Shown here one piece after another: positions 33,660 to 42,236 of a DNA stretch of 64,000 nucleotides. Location of the stretch: contig JAFLYY010000001.1 in the NCBI GenBank assembly GCA_029785825.1, positions 961,374 to 1,025,373 on the forward strand. The letters are read 5' to 3'. A program made the translations under genes and the position numbers. Within the stretch, counting starts at the first letter, position 1. Each line of letters starts with the position of its first letter. The notes beneath the pieces are model-generated. The model was not told the DNA's origin and ran no database searches. It saw nothing but the letters and a program-made list of their open reading frames with translations. The stretch is from Nitrososphaerota archaeon (lineage in GTDB: Archaea; Thermoproteota; Nitrososphaeria; Nitrososphaerales; Gagatemarchaeaceae).

Positions 33660-35012
33660 CTAGATCAGCCGGTCCGGGCTCATTGTCCCCTTGGGGTCTA
33701 TCGCTTCTTTGATGCTCCTCAGGAGGCTCACCGGCATCTCGTCCTTCGCGTAGATCTTCTTCAGGATGCCCACCCCGTGATGGTGCGATATCGTGGCGTC
33801 GTGAGCCCTGGCGACCTTCGCCATCTTTTCCCAGGCGGCCCAATACGTCTCCTTTCTCGGCTCGAGAAGCAGCGTGAAGTAGACGCAGGCGCCCTGGTCG
33901 TACAGGTGAGAGACGTGAGCCCCGACCCCCGCCACGCCCTTGACTTCGCTGAGGGTCCCGGCCGCGTCCGAGTACGTCTCGAAGACCCTGCTCCACATGC
34001 AAGCCACCTCGATCGTCTCCAGGGTGTACCCCATCTTACGCACCGAGTCGATCTGCTCCTTGAAATTGAACCTCTTCTCGAGCCACCTGTCGACCATGGA
34101 AGGGTCGAGGGCGGTGCCGTCCTGCCCGAGGAGGGCAGAGACCTCCGCTCTGACAGCTTCGAGGACCGGCTTCGACCTGAAGTGGTACACCAGGAGCAGG
34201 GTGCAGGCCCGCTCTTCGAACTGGAAGAGCGACTCGACCTCGTTGTAGGCCCTGCAGACTGCGGGCCTGACGTCCAGCTCCAGCAGCGACTTCGAGGCGT
34301 TGATGGCTGACTCGAACGATCCGAACCGGTAGGCGGCCTTCCAGACGTGGGTGGGCTGCTTGCGTATCTTCAGCTCCGCGGCTTCTACTATGCCAAAGGC
34401 CCCCTCGGCGCCGAGGAATAGCCCGGCCAGGTCAGGGCCTGCAGAGGACCTTGGCGCCTCGCGCTTGCGGGTCCAGACGGCCTCCCCCGAGGGCAGGACG
34501 ACTTCGAGCCTGAGCACCGCATCCTCGATCCCGCCGTAGAGGGTGCTGTACTGTCCGGTGCCGAGGGTCGAGACGAAGCCGCCTATCGTGGCCAGCTCGA
34601 AGGACTGCGGGAACTGCGAGAGGGTGAAGCCCTTCGCGTTCAGCTTACGTTCGAGCGCGCTCAGCCTCACCCCCGCCTGGACGGTGACGGTCCTGTTCGC
34701 CTCGTCCAAGTCCAGGATCTGGTCCAACCCGCTCATGTCGACCACCACTCCGCCCGAAGGAATGGAAGCGCCTGTCACCGAGCTCCCTCCTGCGTGGACG
34801 AAGAGAGAGACCCCTTCTGCGTCAGCGAACCTCACCAGCGCAGCCAGCTCGTCCGAGTTCGCCGGTCTGACGGCTGCGGCTGCCGTTCCGCCTGCGCCTT
34901 CGTCGATCCAGAGCAGCGGCCACCAGTCGCTCAGGTACTTCTTGACGTCTCTGGTCACTCGGCCAGGAAGGAGTCCCTCGAGCTCCTGAACGACCCTATC
35001 AGCCGCTTCCAC
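33660..35012 (-). CDS. FAD-linked oxidase/synthase of the AGPS-GlcD type
   Basis: 450 residues. The N-terminal PCMH-type FAD domain shows 'VHAGGSSVTGASIPSGGVVVD' and 'IGGFVSTLGTGQYSTLYG', which bind FAD pyrophosphate. The C-terminal part contains 'ATISHHHGVGILKK', the His-rich motif typical of alkyldihydroxyacetone-phosphate synthase relatives; simple glycolate/lactate oxidases usually lack it. It overlaps the kinase gene upstream by 58 bases, so the two are tightly coupled. Ether-lipid synthesis of the eukaryotic kind is not expected in an archaeon. Oxidation of a phosphorylated or free hydroxyacid or polyol is more likely. Confidence 0.75.
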   Translation of the reverse strand: MEAADRVVQELEGLLPGRVTRDVKKYLSDWWPLLWIDEGAGGTAAAAVRPANSDELAALVRFADAEGVSLFVHAGGSSVTGASIPSGGVVVDMSGLDQILDLDEANRTVTVQAGVRLSALERKLNAKGFTLSQFPQSFELATIGGFVSTLGTGQYSTLYGGIEDAVLRLEVVLPSGEAVWTRKREAPRSSAGPDLAGLFLGAEGAFGIVEAAELKIRKQPTHVWKAAYRFGSFESAINASKSLLELDVRPAVCRAYNEVESLFQFEERACTLLLVYHFRSKPVLEAVRAEVSALLGQDGTALDPSMVDRWLEKRFNFKEQIDSVRKMGYTLETIEVACMWSRVFETYSDAAGTLSEVKGVAGVGAHVSHLYDQGACVYFTLLLEPRKETYWAAWEKMAKVARAHDATISHHHGVGILKKIYAKDEMPVSLLRSIKEAIDPKGTMSPDRLI

Positions 35013-36346
35013 TTTTCGTAGTCATCCTCCTGTTTCGTGCCGCCACTGCCGCTAAAAACCTCTGTCTTGTCCCTGACTTTGACGAGCTCGTCCAGGGTGC
35101 CTCTGCCGAGCGTGACCATCTGAAGGATGGCGACCCCCCTGGAAGTGGCCTCCGTGTCGGCCTGCCTCTCCACCGGGACCCCCGCGGCCCCCGAGGTCCT
35201 TCGCATCAGCTGGTCCGACTTCGACAGGCCGCCGTCAGCCCTCAGCAGCCTGACCCTTTCCTGCGACTGCTCCAGCACCAGCCTGACGTGGAAGGCGATG
35301 GATTTCAGCAGGCCTGAAGCGATCGCCTTGCGGTCTGACCCGAGCTCGAGACCCGCGATCACCCCCTTCGCGTAAGGGATGCGCGGCACCTGCAGCCCCG
35401 AGAGGGCGGGGACGAAGATGACGCCGCCGTCGTCTTCGACCTCGAGGTCGGCGTAGTCCCTGATGAGCCCGGCCGTGAGCATCATGTCGACCGCCCTGCC
35501 TGTGGTCGGAAGGTACCCCTCGACCCCGAACCAGACCTTCCCCCGGTGCTTGAGGAGGACCACGGGTATGAGATCGCCTCTCCTCCTGAACCCGTCCGTG
35601 GGCACGTCGACGAAGGTCCCCGTCCCGTTGGTCACCTTGGCCACCCCCTGGACGGTCGCCCCCTCGGCCACGCTGGCGGCTTGCTGGTCGGCGACAAGCG
35701 CGTTCAGCTCCAGTCCCCCGCAGGAGCCGATGCGCTCCGTGTTCTCGACCAGCTCGGGGACGGTCATCTTCAGCCTGAAGAGGCTCTTCACGGCCCCTAT
35801 CTCCTGCATCTTCCTGGGGTCGACGACGCCCGTGAGGCAGGCGTTGGTGGCGTCGGAGACGAACCTTCCGGTGAGCCTGTAAGCGAGGTAGGCGTCGATC
35901 GTCCACTGCATGGCTCCCTCCGGGAGAGAAGGATTCAGCTCCCGAAGCCTCAGAAACTTCATCACGGGCGAGTAGGGGGATATGATGAGGTCGAAGGGGG
36001 GCACCCTCCCCGCGAGCCTGACAGCCAGCGGCAGCCTCCTGTAGGTCGAGACGACGCTCCTGTCGGTCCATGTCACGATTGGCGTGAGCGGAGTCCCCTC
36101 CCGATCCCACGCGACGGTGGAGGCCCTGTATGTCGCCAGACCCGCCGACCTGGCGCCCAGCTCCCTCCCCCTCTCGATGAGGTGCTTCACGGCGCGGTAG
36201 AGCTCGTCGGCGTCCTGTAGGCCCTCGGCGCTCACGGGGACGGTCGCGCCCTCGGAGTGCCTCAGGTGCAGCTCGGAGTCGTAGACGTTCAGTTTGATTT
36301 TGGTCGTGCCGACGTCGACGCAAGCGTACAGCTCATCCCCGTTCAT
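34955..36346 (-). CDS. FGGY-family carbohydrate (glycerol-like) kinase
   Basis: 463 residues. Phosphate-binding 'VDVGTTKIK' is near residue 11. The catalytic-base segment 'ALVADQQAASVAEG' (Asp in DQQAA) is near 220, 'TNGTGTFVDV' near 240, and 'RADGGLSKSDQLMR' near 375. These are the FGGY landmarks, and DQQAA is as in glycerol kinase. The start ATG overlaps the previous gene's stop as ATGA. Between an FAD dehydrogenase and an AGPS-like oxidase, it probably phosphorylates a short polyol that its neighbours oxidise. The substrate is not certain. Confidence 0.85.
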   Translation of the reverse strand: MNGDELYACVDVGTTKIKLNVYDSELHLRHSEGATVPVSAEGLQDADELYRAVKHLIERGRELGARSAGLATYRASTVAWDREGTPLTPIVTWTDRSVVSTYRRLPLAVRLAGRVPPFDLIISPYSPVMKFLRLRELNPSLPEGAMQWTIDAYLAYRLTGRFVSDATNACLTGVVDPRKMQEIGAVKSLFRLKMTVPELVENTERIGSCGGLELNALVADQQAASVAEGATVQGVAKVTNGTGTFVDVPTDGFRRRGDLIPVVLLKHRGKVWFGVEGYLPTTGRAVDMMLTAGLIRDYADLEVEDDGGVIFVPALSGLQVPRIPYAKGVIAGLELGSDRKAIASGLLKSIAFHVRLVLEQSQERVRLLRADGGLSKSDQLMRRTSGAAGVPVERQADTEATSRGVAILQMVTLGRGTLDELVKVRDKTEVFSGSGGTKQEDDYEKWKRLIGSFRSSRDSFLAE

Positions 36347-37401
36347 GGCTGGGCCTCCGGGAGCATCTGCTCGACGAGCTCGGCTATGGCGGGGGCGGCG
36401 GTGAGGCCGGGCGATTCGATGCCGACCAGGTTGACCGTCCTCTTCGGTCCGTCGAGGTCGATGACGAAGTCTCTTGTGGGGGAGAGGGGCCTGACTCCTG
36501 CGTAGGCCCTGACGAACGCCCCTTCCCTCTTCAGGAGGGGGCTGAACTTCGTGCGGAGCGCCTCCAAGTCCTCCTCGGTGTAGGCTCTTTCCGCCTCGGA
36601 CCCCGCTATCCTGAGAGTGGGGCCGACTATCGTGGTGCCGTCTGTGGCCGGGATGATGGCGCCGCCTTTGGTCCTCGTGCCCAGGGCCACGGGGAGCGGC
36701 GCGACTATGCTGTGCAGCTGCAACCCCGAATAGACCGCCATCACGCCGAGACCGGGCAGGTGCCGCCCCAGGGGGGACCCGAGCATCTCCGCCACCTCGT
36801 CGGAGCGAAGACCCGCGGCGTTCACCACGAACGCTGCCGCGATCTCGCCTCCGGTCGTCTTGAGCAGGACCTCTCCTTCCCCTCGTTCGACGGCCACCAG
36901 TTCGGAGCCGAACTTGAACACGGCGCCAAGCCCCTCCGCCGCCTGCTTCAGGCGGGAGACGAGGGAAGTGACGTCGACAGTTCCGTAGCCGTGCACCACT
37001 ATCCCCGCCGTCACGCTGTCCGAGAGCTCATCCTCGACCTTCCTCAGGCTGCCTCCACGCATGAGCTGCGTCCTGAACTCCCCCTTGAGGCTCAGCTTGA
37101 GGTAGAGGTACGCTGCGAAGAGGACGGGGAGCCTCGACCACCCCGTGACCACGAGGACGGCGGGCATCCGGTCCAGCCTTACCCCCAGCTCGGCGCAGAG
37201 CGCGTCGTACATCTTGTTCCCCTTCCGCGCGAGCTTGCTTTTTGTGGAGCTGAACGGGAGCTGGACCACATGGATGACGTTCGCCTGGCCGGCTGTGACG
37301 CCCGCGCCAGGACCCGCCTCCTTCTCTATGACGACCACCCGCCTGCCTGCCTTCGAGAGCCTGTGCGCTATGGTGAGCCCCACTACCCCTGCCCCGATCA
37401 C
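36343..37401 (-). CDS. FAD-dependent oxidoreductase of the DAO/GlpA family
   Basis: 352 residues from GTG 37401, beginning directly at the dinucleotide-binding loop 'IGAGVVGLTIAHRL'. 'VVVIEKE' ends the second strand, and a C-terminal 'VNLVGIESPGLTAAPAIAE' closes the FAD site. The family covers glycerol-3-phosphate dehydrogenase and L-2-hydroxyglutarate oxidase. The first beta-strand should precede the glycine loop, and the same frame does encode 'RQTADVAV' just upstream, but no ATG/GTG/TTG is available there. Instead an ATG overlapping the previous stop (TGATG at 37439-37443) lies in another frame. Either a frame error or an unusual start is likely. Operon partner of the FGGY kinase. Confidence 0.8.
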   Translation of the reverse strand: MIGAGVVGLTIAHRLSKAGRRVVVIEKEAGPGAGVTAGQANVIHVVQLPFSSTKSKLARKGNKMYDALCAELGVRLDRMPAVLVVTGWSRLPVLFAAYLYLKLSLKGEFRTQLMRGGSLRKVEDELSDSVTAGIVVHGYGTVDVTSLVSRLKQAAEGLGAVFKFGSELVAVERGEGEVLLKTTGGEIAAAFVVNAAGLRSDEVAEMLGSPLGRHLPGLGVMAVYSGLQLHSIVAPLPVALGTRTKGGAIIPATDGTTIVGPTLRIAGSEAERAYTEEDLEALRTKFSPLLKREGAFVRAYAGVRPLSPTRDFVIDLDGPKRTVNLVGIESPGLTAAPAIAELVEQMLPEAQP

Positions 37402-37440
37402 AGCGACGTCAGCTGTTTGCCGGCTGACAGCCGTGCGCCA

Positions 37441-38574
37441 TCACCCTGCCGTCGTGGTCACGATCGACCAGACAGGATGGACTTCGGTGCCGTAGCCGTG
37501 GTCTGTGTCCAGGACGAGCGCGCCTGTTATCGTGATCCTGTCTCCCGGCTTGATCGAGGCGAGGACGCCAGCCAGCGACTGCTGCTGCGACGGCACCACT
37601 TCGACGTGGAGGAGGCCGCCTTCAAGGACGACGTTGCCGAGGGAGAGAAGATAGGAGTACTGGGGGTCGACCTTTATGTCGATGCCGAAGTCGTTGTCGT
37701 TCGCCGGCCCCGATGTCGGTGAAAGCCCTTCGACCACCCCGCTGACTGTGATGCACGTGCTCAGGACCCTCAACCTCTGGGGCCCCCAGACACCGTCCTG
37801 GACGGTGCCTCCTCCGGCGACGTTTCCCTGCATGCAGGAGGCCGAAGAGTTGGACTGTATCCATTGGGATGACGAAAGCGAGTCCGGGTAGAGCGGATAG
37901 AAGTCGTTGCGCGCGTTGTATGACGAGGCCCCCGCCCCGCTCGCGAGAGCCAGCGGCGTCCCCAGGAGCGCGAAGGCTATCAGGAGGGCAGGGAGCTTCC
38001 CATGCACGCTCTTCCTGAGGGCCAGGTAGGCCGCCCCGGCGAGGGCGACCGCGCCCACCAGGGTTGCCTGCGGTATCCAGAACGGGCTGGCGGAAAGGAA
38101 GATGCAGAAGGTCGCGACCATGGTGGCGCCCCCTACCAGGAGCGAGCCACGCCGACCATCCCTCACGGAGCTGGCGAGGATGTAAGCCGGGAGGATGAAG
38201 ACGGCGTCGAAGAAGGTCAACGCGGTGCTTGATGCGTCGCCACCGTAGAAGGCGAACCCCAGAATCGTCGCGAGGACGGTTCCAAGCAGGACCGAGCTCA
38301 CGGAAGCGCCGAAGGCGCCCATGCGCCGCCGCAGTTTCGAAAGGGCGTAGACCTGCACGGTCCTGACCACGACAGCTCCGACTATGACCAGCGTGAACGC
38401 AGAGTGGGTCAGTCCCGTCAGGGACATCGCGGCGGCGCTGCCGATGAGGAAGACCGCGGTGGCAGGGACCGGGTCCAGCAGGAGGCCGGCAGTGAGCATG
38501 CCGAAGGCGCTGATCCCGTACCCGAAGAAGAGGAGAGGGGCGTTCCCTATGGTTATGGAGGTGACGAACACCAA
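37441..38574 (-). CDS. Polytopic membrane protein with an outside beta-barrel-like C-terminal domain
   Basis: 377 residues from GTG 38574. About seven membrane helices fill the first 215 residues. The rest is polar: 'TCITVSGVVEGL', 'FGIDIKVDPQYSYLL', 'GDRITITGALVLD' and 'EVHPVWSI', an OB-like pattern. No family name is offered. A TATA-like GGTTATATG (near 38670) and a TTG at 38653 open a different frame ('AKGPENGAVTPDEPEKQRR') that runs into this gene's first helix. The true N-terminus may be joined by a frame shift near 38595. It is the first gene of the run that continues into the FAD/kinase genes. Confidence 0.65.
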   Translation of the reverse strand: MVFVTSITIGNAPLLFFGYGISAFGMLTAGLLLDPVPATAVFLIGSAAAMSLTGLTHSAFTLVIVGAVVVRTVQVYALSKLRRRMGAFGASVSSVLLGTVLATILGFAFYGGDASSTALTFFDAVFILPAYILASSVRDGRRGSLLVGGATMVATFCIFLSASPFWIPQATLVGAVALAGAAYLALRKSVHGKLPALLIAFALLGTPLALASGAGASSYNARNDFYPLYPDSLSSSQWIQSNSSASCMQGNVAGGGTVQDGVWGPQRLRVLSTCITVSGVVEGLSPTSGPANDNDFGIDIKVDPQYSYLLSLGNVVLEGGLLHVEVVPSQQQSLAGVLASIKPGDRITITGALVLDTDHGYGTEVHPVWSIVTTTAG

Positions 38575-38716
38575 CGCGCTGACGAAGAGGTACTCGACGC
38601 TGCTTCTCCGGTTCGTCCGGTGTCACCGCTCCATTTTCTGGGCCCTTGGCCAACTCCGCCCTTCCGCGTCATATAACCTCCTCGCCGGCCGTGCGCCTGG
38701 CTCGGGCTGCCTGCGG

Positions 38717-39226
38717 TCACTCCTTGAACTTCGGAGCCAACGGCGTGGCCCTGACCAGCCGCTTGACGTCCTCGCCCGCGCGACCGTCGAAGACGATCCT
38801 CTGGCTGCGCCAGAAGCCAGCCCCCAGGTCGAGCAGGAGGTCGCTGGACATCATCACCTTCTTCACCTTGACTTCCTTGACCTCGTCGTAGGGGAGCTTC
38901 GACTTCGCCGCGCTCAGGAGGCCAGGAGGCAACGCGCCCCCCTTGATCTGGACCACCGGCTTGTCGGCGACCCGCTTCTTCAGGTTCCCCCACATCCTCA
39001 TCCCGACCAGCCCGCCCAGCCCGGAGAAGGTCGCAGGGTTGGCCGCTTCGAAGAGCCAGGCTATGGTGGTCGGCAGCATGCTCACGCTGGTAGCGAGCTC
39101 GCTCATCTTGGATATCGGGACCTGCAGCACCTGCCGGTCAGTGAAGACGACGGAGCGGACGGTGTAGTCGGGAGACTCGGCAGCGTAGTGGATCGCCCCG
39201 ATGATCGTTTCATCTCCCCCGCTCAA
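38717..39226 (-). CDS. Conserved-looking protein of unknown function, PH-like features
   Basis: 169 residues from TTG 39226, which lies 27 bases after a TTAAATA box, so the start is well supported. The protein alternates short strands and helices: 'YTVRSVVFTDRQVLQVPISK', then a weakly hydrophobic middle, then 'YDEVKEVKVKKVMMSSDLLLDL' and 'WRSQRIVFDGRAGEDVKRLV'. The last part resembles bacterial PH-like domains (strand-rich, ending in a helix), but I do not recognise a named family. It is transcribed divergently from the secreted coiled-coil protein gene. Confidence 0.6.
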   Translation of the reverse strand: MSGGDETIIGAIHYAAESPDYTVRSVVFTDRQVLQVPISKMSELATSVSMLPTTIAWLFEAANPATFSGLGGLVGMRMWGNLKKRVADKPVVQIKGGALPPGLLSAAKSKLPYDEVKEVKVKKVMMSSDLLLDLGAGFWRSQRIVFDGRAGEDVKRLVRATPLAPKFKE

Positions 39227-39249
39227 TGCTACGTTCTGAATATGTTTGA

Positions 39250-39257
39250 TATTTAAG
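39250..39257 (-). promoter_or_regulatory. TATA-like box for the 38717-39226 gene
   Basis: TATTTAAG on the plus strand (CTTAAATA on the minus) is centred 27 bases before TTG 39226. Confidence 0.55.
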
Positions 39258-39315
39258 AAATCTAAGAGAACTTCTGCAAGTGACTTTGCAAGGTCGGCTT
39301 CTTTGGAAAGGATAT

Positions 39316-39337
39316 AATCCCTAACAGGTTAGGGATT
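39316..39337. promoter_or_regulatory. Perfect 22-base palindrome at the promoter of the secreted coiled-coil gene
   Basis: AATCCCTAAC-AG-GTTAGGGATT has 10-base arms without mismatch. It overlaps the end of a TATA-like GATATAAT (39311-39318) and ends 7 bases before the TTG at 39345. It therefore covers the expected transcription start. A protein bound here would block transcription; alternatively the RNA could form a hairpin at the start codon. Confidence 0.65.
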
Positions 39338-39344
39338 TGGGGCA

Positions 39345-41021
39345 TTGAGGAAGTTCCGGGACTCGAAGAGGTCTGCATTCCTGGTCGCTTCTCTGCTCGT
39401 CGCATCAGCCTTCGGCACGGTCGCGCTCGCCGGGTCGACCAACGCGACGGCCCTCAGCACGCAAACGGTTGCGCTCATGACGACTGACGGGTCGTCGGCG
39501 TGCCCGCTCCTGTCGCCTTACGCGACCTGGACCCCGGCCACCGACACCTGCCTCGTCGCGGCACCTTTAGACGTGTTAGCTGGCGAGACGCTTGACGTAG
39601 GGACAGGGGTGACCTTGACCTTGCAAGCGGGAAGCACCGGCTTGAGCAACCTTGGTACCGTCAACAATGAAGGGTACATCAACGGGGACGGAAACCCCGG
39701 CATAAAGAATAACGGGACCATCAACAACGCAGGGATAATCAACGTGACGTCCGGCGCCTCTGAAGGCGTCGCCAACGGAGGGACCATCGACAACGCAGGG
39801 ACGCTCATCGGCATTTCCGGCGTCGGCAACGCCGGCGTTGGTCAGGTCGAAGTCGTCGCATTAGCCGGCATCTCAAACTTCGGGACCATCAACAACGCAG
39901 GGACGCTGAACGGGACCGCCATCCATGGTACCACAGGCATCTACAACGCTCCCAGCGTGTCATTCTACATAAACAACGATCTTTTCCACACGGCTCCGGG
40001 CGTGATCTTCGACTACTGCGGGGTCGCCCCCACATCCATCCCACCCTTGACTGGCGTCGAGCCGACCGGCGTGTCGTGCTACGTCGTGACGTTCGACCAG
40101 AGCGGCATCCCGGCCGGTGTAGCCTGGGGGCTCTCGGCATCATGGGGGCCCTTCGTCATCCCTCTGAACAGCACCACGGACGGCGGGAGCGTCGTCTTCG
40201 GCGTGAACACGACCCTGGGGTCCCTCGTCTACTCCTACAAAGCGCCGTCTGCCACCCCCGGAACGCAGTATGACTGCGTCTCTGGGTGCAGAGGGACAGA
40301 CAATGTAGGGGCGGCAACGGCCTTCAGGGCGACGTTCGCGTCGGCCCTCCCGGAGACCTTTTTGGTGCTCCAGTCGGACTTCTCGACCCTCCAGTCGGAC
40401 CTGATGTCGAACTTCACCAGCATATCGGGCGGCATCAGCGGCATCCAGTCAGGGCTCTCAGGCGTCTCAACTGCACTCTCGGGGATCTCGACGGGTCTGG
40501 CGTCGGGATTCTCCACCGTAGAGGCCGGCATCTCCACTGTAGAGTCTAGCATAACTGCTCTGGAGTCGAGCGTCTCGTCACTCTCGACATCGGTCGCCAG
40601 CGGCTTCTCCACGGTGGACGCCGACCTCGCAGGCATCTCGTCGCAGGTCAGCGCGCTCCAGGCCAGCATCGCGAAGCTGGCCCAGACCCCCCAGATGACC
40701 GTGGGGAGCGGCGCCAGCGTCCTCACCCCGTCCTCCCCCGCCGCGACGATCTACGCGAGCCCGTCTGGGAGCCTGGGGACGGTCACGCTCACCATGAACA
40801 CCACCGGCGTCGGGACCAAGGACGTTGTGACGGTCATGGTCTTCACGGACCCGAGCAACCCGACGGTCTACCTCCTGCAGACCGTGGCGTCCAAGGGAGA
40901 CAACCCCCTGTTCACCACGACGGTCGCAGCTTGGAAGGTGGAGGTGGTGTCGTCCTTCGGGGACAAAACGACGGCCATCACGGTCAACTGGGCATACACG
41001 GCCAGCGCTCCGCCGTCATAG
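39345..41021 (+). CDS. Secreted protein with hemagglutinin-like repeats, an ESGL module and a coiled coil
   Basis: 558 residues from TTG. Signal peptide near 8-30. Residues about 85-190 repeat 'GTINNAGTL.G' units, like the beta-helical shafts of filamentous adhesins. An ESGL-type module ('VVTFDQSGIPAGVAW') lies near 245. A heptad-rich region about 330-450 ('FSTLQSDL', 'GISTVESSITALESSVSSL') is a likely long coiled coil. The end is a beta domain ('TVTLTMNTTGVG'). No membrane anchor is visible. The plan (shaft, head, coiled coil) suits a surface-layer or fibre protein that assembles by coiled-coil pairing. Confidence 0.75.
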   Translation: MRKFRDSKRSAFLVASLLVASAFGTVALAGSTNATALSTQTVALMTTDGSSACPLLSPYATWTPATDTCLVAAPLDVLAGETLDVGTGVTLTLQAGSTGLSNLGTVNNEGYINGDGNPGIKNNGTINNAGIINVTSGASEGVANGGTIDNAGTLIGISGVGNAGVGQVEVVALAGISNFGTINNAGTLNGTAIHGTTGIYNAPSVSFYINNDLFHTAPGVIFDYCGVAPTSIPPLTGVEPTGVSCYVVTFDQSGIPAGVAWGLSASWGPFVIPLNSTTDGGSVVFGVNTTLGSLVYSYKAPSATPGTQYDCVSGCRGTDNVGAATAFRATFASALPETFLVLQSDFSTLQSDLMSNFTSISGGISGIQSGLSGVSTALSGISTGLASGFSTVEAGISTVESSITALESSVSSLSTSVASGFSTVDADLAGISSQVSALQASIAKLAQTPQMTVGSGASVLTPSSPAATIYASPSGSLGTVTLTMNTTGVGTKDVVTVMVFTDPSNPTVYLLQTVASKGDNPLFTTTVAAWKVEVVSSFGDKTTAITVNWAYTASAPPS

Positions 41022-41278
41022 AACGAGAGCGGACAGGCTTAGGGGGACCTGCGAGTCCTCCGCGGCACCTGCAACCGGAGCAGGCGCCCGCGCCGAACGA
41101 GAAGCGCCCGGTCCCTGCCGAGCCCTACGTCGCTTCCGATGCGAGCTTGATGTAAGACTCATTCCTCACGGCAGCCACCAGGGCCAGCCCCGCGCCGCAG
41201 TCGGGGATTAGACCCTTGTTGCGGAGCGCAGGCGGCGGAGAGCGCATTTAAGCCCCCCCGGCAGGCATCGGTCCTGGG
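41022..41278. other. Spacer with TATA-like box for the VWA gene
   Basis: CATTTAAGC at 41245-41253 is centred 30 bases before TTG 41279. On the minus strand a 40-codon frame from ATG 41247 ('RNKGLIPDCGAGLALVAAV') is protein-like but unsupported by any family or promoter. Confidence 0.45.
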
Positions 41279-42223
41279 TTGTGGGACATCCTCTACGCCA
41301 TCGACGCCTCCTCCAGCATGGCCGACGTCCACAGGTCCCCCAGGGGGACCAGCTTCGTCAAGATGGACCTGGTGAGGGAGACCATAGCGGGGCTGCTCGG
41401 GAGCGGCCAGCTCCCCTTCGGCAGCAGGCTCGGGGTGATGACGTTCCAGGCGCCCACCCGGCTCGGAGGGATGTTCCTGAAGGGAGGGCAGGACATGACG
41501 AGGGAGGTGATACCCGTCACCCGGGCCGACGCCCTGACGAAGGAGGGGATGCAGTCCAAGATGAACGCCATCGAGACCAGCGGGGCCACCCCGTCAGGGA
41601 TAGCCATCGAGGACGGGCTGAAGCTCCTCTACGCGGCCGAGGACGGGCCCCTGAGGAGGATAAAGAAGCTCGTGATGATAACGGACGAGAAGTCCAACGT
41701 GGGGCCGAAGCCGGACAGGGTGGTGAGCGACAAGGTGGCCATGAAGGCGATCATCGACATAATAGCCATAGGAGCGAAGATCAACCTGGAGACCCTGCAG
41801 AAAGTCGCGGCCCGGACCGGGGGGAAGCTCATGGTCGTGGAGAGCGCCGAGGAGCTCCTGGCCGCGATGAAGCCGAGGATCGACGTGAGGGGCCTCGGCG
41901 TGGACGCGGGGCTCCTCGAGGACGTGACGAAGGCGGAGCACGCGCTCTCCGCCGCGAAGCCCCTGGGAGCCTCGTCCATGGAGTACAGGCAGGCGCTCGA
42001 GCGTGCGCGCGAGGTGAGGGCCAGGGCGAACAAGAGGCTGATGGAGGTCCTGATGAACAAGGCCCAGGCCGACTCAGACGTGAAGGTGATAGTGTCCCAG
42101 CTGAGCAAGGGGATGTCTATGGCCGACTACGCGAGAAGGATCTGGCCGCGCGCGTCCGAGCTGGACCAGGTCGAGAAGGTGGAGAAGGAGCTCCGGGGCG
42201 CCACGGATAGACTGGCCGCCTAG
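41279..42223 (+). CDS. Cytoplasmic von Willebrand factor A (VWA) domain protein
   Basis: 314 residues from TTG 41279, with almost no leader. The MIDAS metal site is intact: 'DASSSM' near residue 9, a Thr in 'SGATPSG' near 105, and 'MITDEKS' near 136. After the domain (about 1-205), a helical, highly charged tail continues to the end. No signal peptide or membrane segment. VWA proteins of this type work as scaffolds in protein complexes, sometimes with MoxR ATPases, but no MoxR gene is present here. Partner unknown. Confidence 0.8.
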   Translation: MWDILYAIDASSSMADVHRSPRGTSFVKMDLVRETIAGLLGSGQLPFGSRLGVMTFQAPTRLGGMFLKGGQDMTREVIPVTRADALTKEGMQSKMNAIETSGATPSGIAIEDGLKLLYAAEDGPLRRIKKLVMITDEKSNVGPKPDRVVSDKVAMKAIIDIIAIGAKINLETLQKVAARTGGKLMVVESAEELLAAMKPRIDVRGLGVDAGLLEDVTKAEHALSAAKPLGASSMEYRQALERAREVRARANKRLMEVLMNKAQADSDVKVIVSQLSKGMSMADYARRIWPRASELDQVEKVEKELRGATDRLAA

Positions 42224-42236
42224 GTCTGGGACGGGG

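Noticed and set aside
41129-41247. Forty-codon minus-strand frame 'RNKGLIPDCGAGLALVAAV'
   Set aside because: Protein-like but very short; it starts inside the TATA-like box of the VWA gene and matches no family I know.
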